In this document: one piece after another, positions 23,610 to 35,014 of the stretch | How the letters are laid out: each line of letters opens with the position of its first letter | Numbering within the stretch: the stretch's first letter is position 1 | Assembly: GCA_023101885.1 (NCBI GenBank) | Contig: JALPQD010000834.1 | Coordinates: 434,001-498,000, forward strand | Source: Typhlomys cinereus | Lineage: Eukaryota; Chordata; Mammalia; Rodentia; Platacanthomyidae | Direction: 5' to 3' | Length of the DNA: 64,000 nucleotides | Made by a program: the position numbers and the translations under genes | Notes under the pieces: generated by a model | Told to the model about the DNA's origin: nothing | Databases searched by the model: none | Seen by the model: the letters and a program-made list of their open reading frames with translations, nothing else

Positions 23610-25089
23610 AAAAAAATAGGCACAAAAATGGAAGGGAGGTAACGGACCACTGGCAGGGGATGTAACACGTGTAAGCAATGGCAGTGAATTATGAGATCTC
23701 TTAGTTGAATGAAAATGTCATAATTAAATTATGTTTGTGTTATTGATATATGCTAATAAAAGGAAACAATATCCCTTGTTATTTTGATGATAAATACTAA
23801 GATTAAAATATTAGGCTTATGGACAAGAGGTGTAACAAGTATCTTAACAATACTTTTTGAGATCAGATGGAAATAAAGGTCACAGTAATATGGATTAAAT
23901 AATGGAATTTTCTATGCATTCTATTTACTATAAGCTCACCTATGAAACTCAAGGAGTTGAAGACAGCATCTTTTGAAAATATTTCCAAATCTATTTTCCT
24001 AAGATATGTGATTTTATTAATCTTTATTTAATGGCACTTTTATCCTCAGGTTTACTTTCAAAATAATTAATAGTTGGTACAGTCTCGATTCTTGCCCACT
24101 TGAGATACTGTGTAGCTTTTATTCTCCAAGGTAACTTGGCCAAGTATCATGTAACTGGGTCACTTATAATTTCACACAGAATTAGCATATTTTCTGGCAT
24201 TGACTAATTTCATGGAGAATTTTGTTATCAAGCAAATCCTTCTGTTGTACATAATAAGTTTGGTGTGTAAGTACAACAATATTACTGGTGCTATTACAGA
24301 AACTTAGAAATTCAATTGGATTCTAAAATGTCAGAGTATACACAGAAATTTTTGCAAGTTTTATATATCATATATGCATAATATATTTAATATTTTGCTT
24401 GAATTATCTTTACCAAGTGCACATGTATTTATATACATATATATATACATTTTTATGTATGTGTGTATGTATGACCATAATCTTATATCTGATAATTATT
24501 TATCTTTCTTTCCTTTGAATCCATATAACTGTCTCAGGTCTTTACTGCTTTTGATAATTAGATTTTTAATTTGTACATTGTCTGCATCATTTATATTAAT
24601 GTCTATTTTTTCTGTAGTGATGTTGTTTGGATACTTGTTTTGCTTTATTTTAGTAATCTTCCTTGTTATCTTAATCTGGTATTTCACTTTCTTGTCTCCA
24701 AGATATAATTTTATTGAAGTCATTGTTAATATTGTTATTCTACAGTTTTAATTACTAATGGAGAACTTTCTTTCATTGAGATATATTTCTTACATTATGA
24801 TTATTCAACCCTATTTACATGTCTTAAATAAGGTTCTCCAAAAGTAGCCCCTTGCAAGTGGATTTTCAGCTACATAAACTATTAGAGAAAGTAGTAGTCC
24901 CTTGCAAAATCCTAGTAAAAGCTAGAAAGAGCAGGAAAGATATCAGGCAAATATGTGACTTCTGCCAATTGCTGTAGAGAGAGTCTTCAGACTACTCTTA
25001 CATGGAAATTCTGGAATCAATCGTACACTTCAAAGTTACCTCAGACCCAGTACTACAGGAGTACTTCTTCCATACTATTTCTACTCATT
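23610..25089. other. AT-rich unassigned stretch
   Basis: A 125-codon hydrophobic plus-strand frame (24,374-24,751) is driven by TA/TTT-rich sequence and has no domain. No gene is supported. Confidence 0.45.
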
Positions 25090-25505
25090 TAACATGAGTT
25101 GTTTCAATCACTTTCTATGTTGCTTATAATTTCAGAATGCAAACAATTTAGAGAAACAAGGAGTTTATTTCAACCTTATAATACTTATTCTTGGTTACAG
25201 TTACGAGCATACAAGAGAATACATACCAACATAAGGAGCAAAGGAAACTGGCCATACCAAATCCATAGGAATTGCTAATGAAAGGACACATTTTAATCAC
25301 TTGCCAGTATGCCAGAATTGTGTATGTGCCTGAATGTCAAAATACTAAATTGGCACTCTCCATCTTACCCACTTAATTAGGGAATGGTCCTACCTATCAT
25401 GGCTGGGTCTTCCCAAATTAATTAGATAATCTTCCACAGGTTTGCTCAGGGCTTGAATTTACTAAGTTATGTAATTATAACAGTTTATGGAAGGTTTTGC
25501 CCTTT
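25090..25505 (+). repeat. Rodent interspersed repeat (diverged)
   Basis: Blocks gttgcttataatttcag, aggagtttatttcaacctta and tggctgggtcttcccaaatt with aattagataatcttccacag follow the same order as the elements at 3156, 17,755 and 28,510. Diverged; name uncertain. Confidence 0.45.
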
Positions 25506-26159
25506 TACACTGTTTGAAAGGATGCCAGTTCACTGATCATACCTAGATCATTTAATTACTACACTTTTGTGAAACAAATTTGCAAAGACATTATTTTGTC
25601 CTGGTTGCATTATTTTTAGGCTGCTTTTGGTACAACGTGCTTGAGAAAAGACCAGAATTTTTGATCTAGGGTTAAATGAATTCCCAAAGAGAAAATGATG
25701 TCAAAGAGACAATAAGTATGTTTACTGAAAATATGTTTTCAGACATAATATAAAAGCAATACTTGGTATTATATATATTTCATTCAAATCATATTATGTT
25801 TAGGTTGTTAGTAGCCTAACAGGTTAGATATATGTTGTTTATTTGTTTCTATTGGACTGTTATGAATTATTTTTACTGTCAAATTGCCCGTTCTCACAAA
25901 ATTAGATTTGTCATTCTGGTGTTAGAGTCATGGAATAACCCAGTCATCAGCTTCTGACCACTTATCTGTGTTGACAGGGAAGGAAATTAAGACTGTTAGT
26001 AAAGATTTTTTAGGATTATTCAGCAAATGTATGGAAAAGAATTGAAAAAAATCTTTGACAGGCCTGAATTTAGAGGAAGATATGAGCAAGTACAAGAATA
26101 CTCCTTTGGTTATCAATGACCTTTACCCTTTTATGAAAAATTGTTCATTCACAATGCTA
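25506..26159. other. AT-rich unassigned stretch
   Basis: No gene or repeat recognised. Confidence 0.4.
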
Positions 26160-27700
26160 TACATATGCATATTATTCTTTGATTAAATCCTCCTTTGATC
26201 CTCTTTTATTCCTTTTCCAATCCTACCAAATTCTTTGTCTACCCAAGTCTCTTCCTACATTCATCTGTCTTTTTTTTCTTTGGTGGCCCACTACATTTCT
26301 TAAAGACTTCCTGTGTGAACATAAGCAAAATTATTCACTTCCTTGTGGAATCTGTATCAGTAGCTATATCACTGAGGAATATGACTTCCCTTCCCTCGGT
26401 AAACATTAACTGCCTGTAGTTGCTGAGGGATGGGTGAGTTCTTGTGACTCCTTCCCCTACAGGAATGTTCATAACTTTGGTCTAATGGCAGATAACCCCT
26501 GGTGCTTTGAATTCATAGATGAAACAGACATATCACACATATCCAGAAGACAGCATTTTAGAGTAATGCTTCCTATTTTCAAACTCCTACATTATTTCCA
26601 CTTCTAATTCTGTGATATTCCTTGAGTCTCATTTAGAGCTGAGCACTCAATAATCACTTATTCTCAGCACTTTGAGCAGTAATGAGTTGCTGCATTAACA
26701 ATCAACAACTGAAAACAAGCCTACTGGAGTAAGACTGAGAGCAGTCCTCATCTACAGGCATAAACACAATATTTAGACAGGAATTTGATACAATATCATC
26801 TAGGAAAACAATAGTAGTAGGTTTCTGCCTAAGTTCTATGACATTCCTAGTCATGGGTTTATAGGAGAATTACATTACAAATTATGAATTTCTCCTGTAG
26901 AGTGGCCTAAATTCAAAATCAAAAAGTAGCTGTCTACCACTGTAATACCCATGCCACTGGTGCACCAGTGGTTGCATTCTGCCTAACTGAATGGCATTGT
27001 CGTTCACATGGCTCACTGTTGAGTAAGACCCTTGATGCCTTTTTCCACCCAGAATCTATCACAACACCTTTTGGCACTATTAAAGCAAGTGAACAAGAAA
27101 TTTCCAGCTCATTGTAGTTTTATTTCTATATGTTCTTCAACTAATGTAATCAACAAACAAATCTGATCATGTAATTATTGAAAACCAAAAGCTATAGAAA
27201 GAAATTCATGGAGTGGAGTGCTTTAGGGGGGGTGTCCCTGACTACTAGTTCATAAGTTGGTATCCCATACTCAATATTGGAAATGTTTTAATTAATCCAT
27301 GGCTGCTAGATGTAGCATTATGCAGTCACATTTCCTTGCAATTTTTAAAACTTAATAGCAATTGACTTGCAGTACAGTAGGTTTCCATATTTCATTTTCA
27401 TACATATTTTGTTTCAGTGCCCAGTCTCTCTTATGGCCTGATTTCATTTCCACCTAAATCTTCTTACTGCCAGTATTATTCCATTTTACTTTTAGATCAT
27501 TTATGTTCTACTATCCCATTTCCATTAAAGCCTCTGTCTGGATCCTTGGTGTCTACATGTATCCAAGTTAAATATACACTTTGTGAATTCAAAGTTATGT
27601 CCCACATATGAAAGAGAATATGTGATCTTTTTTCCTCCTGGGTTTGAATTACCTTCCTAAGTATAATATTTTCCAGTTCACTCTTTAAAAATAAATTGCA
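26160..27700 (-). mobile_element. Old LINE-1 3' region (Lx-like), antisense
   Basis: An ordered set of diverged blocks: the antisense 3'UTR ('gttgctgagggatgggtgag', then 'gagcagtaatgagttgctgc', then 'atgccactggtgcaccagtgg', then 'gagtaagacccttgatgcc'), followed near 27,600-27,690 by the antisense ORF2 end ('cctaagtataatattttcca'). The order resembles old rodent L1 (Lx) 3' ends from memory. Coding capacity is lost. Confidence 0.55.
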
Positions 27701-28509
27701 TTTCACTATACTATTGCTTTTGTACTTCTATTATCACATGACTTCATGTCGTGGATATCAGTTACGGTGTTAAATACACAATGATAAATTAATCAAATTG
27801 GTGTACTCTGGAATATCAACATATATATGTTTATGTGTACTTATTTGCATAAACATATATGTATATATGTGTGTATATATAAACGTGTTTATGTATATGT
27901 GTGTCTATTTTCAATTTGAGCTAAGTAAAGTTTGGATTTACAAGCTGAAATAGGCAAACATTATCAAATTTAAACAATGTTAATCTAACATATGATTCAA
28001 AATGGTCAACAATTTTCCCCTTCATATGGTTTCAAACTTTTGACGTGATGGGGGACTGAAAACAGGATCCCACTTCTTCCTTTGATGTCCTGTGGACAGT
28101 GACCAGAATCAGAATGTGCTTACTGATTTCCACCTCTTTAAATTTCTGCAACTTCCCTCCCAGTGGTAACAGCTTGGAGCTAAGCCAAAACACAGGAGCT
28201 TTTGGCAGATAGTCCAAATTCAAGCATTATTCACCATATGCAATATGAAATAGATTTTAATTAATAAGCATTTTAAGTGAAAATAAACACATTGCTAACA
28301 ACAAGGGAGTAGAACTTGAAAAAGGTGATTGTTAGTTGAAAACGGAATTTAATAAGTGAAAAAATTGGGCATCATATGGTACAGATCAAATCCATCTTGC
28401 AAATAAGTAAGGACCCAAGTAAGAAGATTTCAGTCTTTAATTCATTTCAATCTATGTTCATACTGAGAAGCAGGGACAAGAGAGAGGGAGAGAAAGAAGA
28501 AAAAGGAGA
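27701..28509. other. AT-rich unassigned stretch
   Basis: Contains TA/TG-rich patches near 27,820-27,905. No gene supported. Confidence 0.4.
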
Positions 28510-28850
28510 ATTCTAGTTATTTTTTGTGTTGCTATGAGACAAGACCCAAAGTCAAACATGTTAATGGGAAAAAAGGAGTTTTTTTCAGCTTTTGGTTCCA
28601 GTAAGGATATACAATCTTTCATGGTGGAAGTAGCATGGCTGGTAGCAGAAGCTGGAGACAGGCTAAGTCATATCCATCTCGGATGCTGAGATCTAGAAGA
28701 CTGTCACTGCTAGAGCAGACCTCCCTGGGAAATAGGGTGGGACAAATCCACTTCAAGGCCTACACCCAGTGACTGCCTTCCTCTAAGAAGGATCCACCTC
28801 CTAAAGGTGCCATGACCTTCCCAAATACATGAGACTGTGAAGGACACATT
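28510..28850 (+). repeat. Rodent interspersed repeat (tgttgctatgagac type)
   Basis: Reads tctagttattttttgtgttg, then aggagtttttttcagctttt, then catggtggaagtagcatgg, then aaggatccacctcctaaagg, ending beside a microsatellite. Same order as the element at 17,755. Confidence 0.5.
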
Positions 28851-28852
28851 TC

Positions 28853-28856
<4 letters not shown>

Positions 28857-28913
<57 letters not shown>

Positions 28914-28938
28914 GAGAGAGAGAGACAGAGAGAAAAAA
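28857..28938. repeat. (TG)n-(AG)n microsatellite
   Basis: About 52 bp TG followed by about 28 bp AG-rich. The HTHTHT-rich minus-strand frames come from it. Confidence 0.97.
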
Positions 28939-30317
28939 AGAGAACAAGAATATACTGAAATAGAAGCAGAGTGATACCTGTTTCCAGCATCTATTTTCTT
29001 CTTTTACATATATTAGTAAACCTAATGTACTTTGGAAATTGTTCATTCTATACCCCTCCATGGAAGGTGATATCCTATCGGCAAAAATCAATATATCTGC
29101 AAAATTTATCTAGGTTGGGCCATAGCTAGACACTATATATAGTCTGGTCCAAAAATCTTAAATTGAAATGAATTTTTCTGAGACTGCTAAGATGAAGACC
29201 TTGATGTTTTGTGTTGTAAGTAATCTGAAAATCCACAGTTTGACATTACTATATCCGTTTCAGTCACCATGATAAAGGAAAACCAAAGGATAAAGCATGA
29301 ATGTAGAAGAGGATAATGTAAGTGACTTTCACGACAGTAGGGCTGGAACCATGAAGATATCATGAACTGTTAGACAAAACAGTCTCATACAAGCCACATA
29401 CTAGATAGTTTTGTCCTTAGTTTAGCATTAGCTAAACTTTGGATATTTTTGTTGTATGAACATTCTCTATTGTGTTGAGACACTATGGGTAAAGTTTTTA
29501 TTCACCAGAAATATAAAGCATTGGTGGTTAATTTGAGGTTTGAGGAAACATAAGAAACATGTGATTTTTAATAGAAGTATGATTTGTGAGAAAGCCACAG
29601 AGAGCTGTTTAAACATGTCTTTGTTGGAGCTGTTAAAAGAATCACTGAGGTACCTGCTTGGACAGAGCCACACTCTGAGTTTGGATGAAGAAATTAAATG
29701 TGTTTTAATAAGCATTTTTTCCCCTGAGGACAAAAGTGCTTATTCATGAAAAAAGTACAATCAGCAAAGTAATCACTTATAACTCTACCACCCAGAGAGG
29801 AACACTGCCATTATTTTTGCAAATTTGCTTTTCTTCTTCTTTCTGTCCAGTTTTATATACTTATTTCCACATTGAATATTTGATTTTTTATCTTGCTTTT
29901 TTCATTCAACACCAAATGATAACCATCTTCTCACATCATTAACAACTTTTCATGAAGAACATGTTTTTCTACCTAAGGAAATTGCAATTCATTTGGGGAT
30001 GTGATACACAGCAAAGAGTGAATGGTGAAGATGATTATACTGTAAATAACATAAGCATTGTTTACCTGTCAGTTTAAAGGCGTTTTAGAAAATCAGATAT
30101 AAATCATGACTAGGGTGCATGTATAAATGGAAAAAAAAATAACAAAAGCAGGGTAAGGATCAGATAATAACAAGCTAATTGCTGTTAACAAATGCTTTGA
30201 TCCAGATATGGACATATGGACATGATAATTGGCAGTAATGATGAAAGGCTAGAAGAAAGATTTTGTAGAAGAAATCAGAAATGAGTACATAAATAATAGG
30301 TTTCATTTTCCAGGATC
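28939..30317. other. AT-rich unassigned stretch
   Basis: No gene supported. Bases 29,755-29,960 (ctaccacccagagaggaaca, then ttcattcaacaccaaatgat) look like a fragment of an ancient mammalian interspersed repeat, but I cannot name the family. Confidence 0.4.
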
Positions 30318-31262
30318 TTATTTTTTTCCCTCATTTTATTGCTTTTCTAAGCATACAAGATCAATAGATACCCCCATCCTCTTCTTCCCTTCTCCCCTCC
30401 CTAGTGGTTCCCCCTTGCACTCTCCCTCTTTCCCCCTTCCTTTCACCCACCTCCTTCCCTCCCTCTCTTCCAGTGCCTCTCTGTTTCTCAATCCCATCAC
30501 CTGGAGCATCCGTTTGTGTGAATGTCAAACTTCCCTCTGAATCCTCCTAGTGAGTGGTAAGGACTCAGTGGCATAGTCCAGAGCCCCTTCTTGGTAGAGC
30601 AGGGTCATATGGCATTTCAATCTTTACCTTTTCTAGAAATTGCCATGTTGATCGCCAGAGTGGATTCACACCAGCAATGTAGGAGAGTCCTCTTCTCTCC
30701 ACATCCTCCAGCATTTGGTGTTGTTTGTATTGTGGATTTTTGTCATCCTTACTGGGGTGAGATGATATCCCAGGGAAGTTTTGATTTGCATTTCTCTGAT
30801 GGCTAAGGATGTGGAGCATTTTACAGATATTTGTGTGACATTTCAATTTTGTCCCTGGAAAAGTTTCTTTTGATATCCTAGGCCCCTTGTTCAATTGGGC
30901 CATTTATCTCCTTGGTGTTTAGATTTTTAAGTTCTTTGTGCTCTCTGGATTACAGAGATCTAGTAGATATTTGGTTAGTCATGATTTTCTCCTATTCTGT
31001 GGGTTGCTGTTTTGCTCGGTTTACCATCTCTTTATCTGAACAGAAGCTCTTAAATTTCATAAGATCCCATTTGTTGAGTGTTGGTTCTAGTGACTGTGCT
31101 ATTTGATTTCTGTTTAGGAATGGCTGGCCTAGCCCAATTAGCTCGAGGGAGTTCCCTACCCTTTCAACTACGGTTTTTATAATCTGTTTCTTAATATTAA
31201 GGTCGTTTATCCATTTGGAATTATTTTTTGTGCATGGTGACAAGACGGGTCCAGTTTTAATC
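30318..31262 (-). mobile_element. LINE-1 3' fragment with internal deletion, copy F
   Basis: Antisense. Bases 30,318-30,594 are the distal 3'UTR including the pyrimidine tract. At ~30,595 it jumps directly to ORF2 C-terminal coding (complement encodes MPYDPALP), which continues to ~31,262 with SNPLWRS-, [11 protein letters not shown] and GNSLELIGLGQ-like segments in broken frames. About 0.9 kb of 3'UTR plus the ORF2 end is missing at the jump compared with copies D and H. Confidence 0.85.
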
Positions 31263-31564
31263 TTTTTATTTTTCAAAGGGAATAAGAGGCAGTTTAATTC
31301 TAACTAAGTCAAATACGAGTGACTATGGTTGGGGAATATGAATATCATCTCAGGACCTGCAGCCGCTCGTCCTGCCTGGCTGCTCCATCAGCGGCTCTTC
31401 TCCCTTGACTCCATTGACTATAGTCCTATGTTTAACGCCAAAGGGCCTCAACTTCCCCATAATACCTGCACCAACTATGTCAGAAGAACAAAAGTTGACA
31501 TAGGTTTAAACTGCCCTTGAGGGGCTCTGCCCTGGATGGTGCACTCCCCCATTCTGTGTTCATC
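31263..31564. other. Unassigned ~300 bp between two L1 pieces
   Basis: GC-richer than its surroundings at 31,350-31,550 (gcagccgctcgtcctgcctg). No open frame with a recognisable domain. Origin unknown. Confidence 0.4.
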
Positions 31565-33097
31565 TTTCTTTTCTTTTTTTTATTTTAATACATTTTTTAT
31601 TATTATTTCAGCTCATACAAACTTAATAGGTACACCAATTCCCTCCCTCCCTCCTCTTCCCCCCAAACCCCCTGCTCTCCTTCCTCTCACCCCTCCCGCC
31701 CCATCCCCCCGTGCCTCCCGCCCCAATTCCCAGAGTCCTTTCTTGTGCATGCCTGACTCTCCTCTGGGCCCTCCTCTCCGATGATGTACAAGGACCCAGT
31801 GGCATTTCCCTGAACCCTTTCCTGTGTTCCCCTTAAGCATAGGAACACTACTGTGGCTGTCAATCCCTTGCCTCCAAGGATCTTGGTGCCTTTAGCAGAT
31901 GCTAGACTTTGTGAGGTCAATAGTGTGTTGGACATTGCGCAGGGCATGCAATGTCCAATTATGATTGCTTTGGCCCTAACTTGTGTGGAGTATCTTGCAA
32001 ATCATTGTTCCTCCCATCCTTTTGCTCTTACACTCTTACCGCCCCCTCTTCCGCAAATTTCCCTGAGCTTCAGGATGGGGAGAGATTAGTCTGGCCTAGT
32101 TCTAGGTGGTTGATATAGAGTCTCTGAAGTTCTGGATAGTGGTTCGTTGATTTTCTTTTGCAGTTTTGTTGCTCCTGCAATGCCCTTCACTCCATCGTGA
32201 TGGGCACTGTATGTCACCCCCTGGCCGGAGACAGAAAGCTGTTAAACTGGAGTCTTATTATAAGAGCACATTCAAGGCTAGATGTAATACTTATACCCAA
32301 AATTGGAATCGCAGGGTCATATGGCATTTGACAATGGGAAGGGTCAATCACCCATTTGCAAAATGGTTACTTTTTAATCTGCCAGACTATATGCCCTCCC
32401 CTTCTGGTGAGTTCATACCCCTTAGTTGTAAATGATCAGGAACGAATGTCTGTGAACTTAACTAGGTGTCACATTACTTTCTTGCAGTCCTTGATGGAAG
32501 ACTATTTTCTTTACTGTAACATGGTCACTTTTCTCCTTGTTTCTGGTGTGGCCCTCCAACCCCATCCCTCCTGTTCATAATCCTTGCAATTACTGTAGGT
32601 AATACATAGATTTACCTGTAAGTGTCCAAAGTCCAAGACCACATGATACTCTCGATAGATGCAGTTTTAATCTTGTACATGTGTATATCCAGTTTTGCAA
32701 GGACCATTTATTGAAGATGCTATTCTTTTTCCATTGAATATTTTGGGCCCCTTAGACAAAGATCAAATGGTTGTAATCATGTGTGCTTATATCTAGGACT
32801 TCCATCCTTATACATTGATCTACATGTCTATTTTGGAGCCAGTACTAGGCTGTTTTTATTAATATGGATTTGTAGTATAGATTAAAGTTTGGTATGGTGA
32901 TACCTCCAGCAGTGTTTTTGTTACTCATGATTGTTTTCTGTTATCCTGGGTCTTTTGTGCTTCCATATGAATTTTGAGATTGTTTGGTCAATTTCTTTAA
33001 AGAATTGTTTTGGGATTTTGATTGGTATAGCATTGAATCTGTATATTGCTTGTGCTAAGATGGTCATTTTTATAATGTTGATCCTGCCGATCCAGCA
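31565..33097 (-). mobile_element. Mosaic LINE-1 fragment, copy G
   Basis: Antisense 3'UTR at 31,572-32,630 (tail, gctcatacaaacttaatagg, pyrimidine tract, body). A short ORF2 C-terminal piece (about 32,290-32,330, tcatatggcattt) is embedded out of order. Bases 32,631-32,664 carry ORF2 sequence in the opposite, plus, orientation (aagaccacatgatactctcg). Bases 32,665-33,097 are antisense ORF2 again, corresponding to 35,460-35,890 of the long copy. The piece is rearranged, not a simple truncation. Confidence 0.8.
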
Positions 33098-33497
33098 ACA
33101 TAGTATGATATTGCTTGGTGTTATTTCCTAGATGAGATATTGGACTGTTAGTACATCAATTAAGGGGGGTTTAGTAGACAGGGAATGAAGATTAGTGTGG
33201 TAGTACACTTTTTAGATTTACTTCCATGGTGACATGTAAAGGTGAATGCTATAGTCCCTGAAATTGTATGGGTTTTTGGGTGGCTTTATGGTAATGCTAA
33301 ACTACAGTGACTAATAATTGAGACGAACAAAATGGTAGAAAATATTTACTTATCTTTGAGCTGGATATGAAGATTCTCTCCCATGTGATGAGATGATTTT
33401 GGAGGACTTCAGCTGAATAGTGCTGGTCCCCTAGCCTATTGCTTGGGTTTTTCTGGACTTTGTTGAATTCTGGGAAGAAGGGATCCTGCCCAGGGAA
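33098..33497. other. Unassigned stretch
   Basis: No gene or nameable repeat between the L1 mosaic and the minisatellite. Confidence 0.4.
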
Positions 33498-34137
33498 TGC
33501 ACAGAATGGCTGGCAGAGTGGCAAGTAGGATGCACAGATGACCTGGGGTCTGGGGTATAGTCCAGGGGCCTTAACTGAGTAGCAGGGAGTCTGCCCTTGC
33601 CTGGGTCTGGGGCAGAAAGACAGAGTGGCTAGTGGGGCACACAGATGATCTGGGGCCTGGGGTGTGGTTTAGGGGCTTTACATGAGGACCAGAGAGTCTG
33701 CCCTGGTCTTGGTCAGGGTCTGGGACAAAAAGGCAGAGTGGTTAGTGGAGCACACAGATGACCTGGGGCTGGGGAATAGTCTAATGGTCTTACCTGAGGA
33801 ACAGGTTGTCTGCCCACGTCCTGGTGTTGGTCCTGTGCAGAAAGGCAGAGAAAGCTAGTGGTGTGCACAGATGACCTGAGGCCTGGTGGATGGCCTAGGG
33901 TCTTTCCCCAGGGCCAGAATTGCAGGCTAGCTATTGGGTACACAGATGACAGAGCCTTGCGGTGTTCTAGGGGCCTTACATGAGGAAAGGGAGTCTGCCC
34001 TGGTCCAGCTTCAGGTCCGGGGTAGAAAGGCAGAATGGTTAGTGGGGCACACAGATGACCTGGGGCCTGGAGCGTGGTCTAGGGGCATTACCTGAGCAGG
34101 GATTCCAGCTTGTCTGGGTCCAGGGTAGAAAGGATCT
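33498..34137. repeat. Minisatellite, ~110-bp unit, six copies
   Basis: The landmark cacagatg recurs at 33,533, 33,640, 33,753, 33,866, 33,941 and 34,050. That is spacings of 107, 113, 113, 75 and 109 bp; the 75-bp one is an internal deletion. Each unit reads roughly aaaggcagagtggttagtgg, gcacacagatgacctggggc, tggtctaggggccttacctg, then agtctgccctggtc. It is GC-rich against an AT-rich background. The minus-strand open frame at 33,713-33,943 is a by-product of the repeat. Confidence 0.92.
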
Positions 34138-35014
34138 TTTATATCAGATGTTTTTAAAATTTACATAGAAGAATGGGATATATACAATCATCTGGCTAGC
34201 TCTAGATATTGTTAATGAAATGATTATTAAAAAAGACTCTGTTATGTGTTGTTTTGGTGTACTAAAAAGAATTATGAAGAAGAAAAGTATGTAATGGTGA
34301 GTATACATCCTTTCCAAATTGACCTGTTTCAAACAATGGTGCTTCTTTTACTGAAGAATTATAAAACTGACTTGTTACAATGTAATTGCATTGCTATTGT
34401 TTGGCCTAGGCAACTAGGTCTTTGCTTGCAGTAGCAGTGATGTACATGTTTTCATACACTTCTTTTTTGTAAATCATAAATATTCATTAATAGCTTTAGG
34501 CATGATCATATGTTACACATATTTATTTAAAGAATTATTCATGTCTATACAATTGAGCCGTTCTACTGTCCTATGAGCTTTAGAAGCCAAAAAGTCAATT
34601 TGTTCCTTTCCATATAAAAGAATTTGGGATAAGTTACAGTTATTAGTTCATAGTATTTTCCTTCAAAGTTCTGTTCAAGTTGATCCATTTGTTGCCTGTT
34701 CAGAACATATTGTATGTCAGAGGTGTTTGAAGTTAGTTTAAAGTTTGCAGTTTTATATATGGCTTCTTTTACTTTTCACTGTGTACGTTTGCAATTATTC
34801 TTTATCCCTCTAATATTAATTTTTTTAGTCAGGTTATGTCTCTTTCATTGTCATCTTTAAAACATCAGAAAAGTGTTCTTCAATCATGAATTTTAATTAT
34901 TGATTCTAATATCATCTTCAATAACCTCCATAATTCTTATATCACTTTTCATGTCTCTATTCTCTATATGTGCCATTTCTCTCTTGTCTTGCTCTTGTCT
35001 TGCTCTTGTGTCTT
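34138..35014. other. AT-rich unassigned stretch
   Basis: No gene supported. A short cttgtcttgct direct repeat at ~34,985-35,012 abuts the truncated 3' end of the next L1. Confidence 0.4.

Noticed and set aside
24374..24751. 125-codon hydrophobic frame as a membrane protein
   Set aside because: Hydrophobicity follows from T-rich sequence; the start lies in a TA repeat; no domain.
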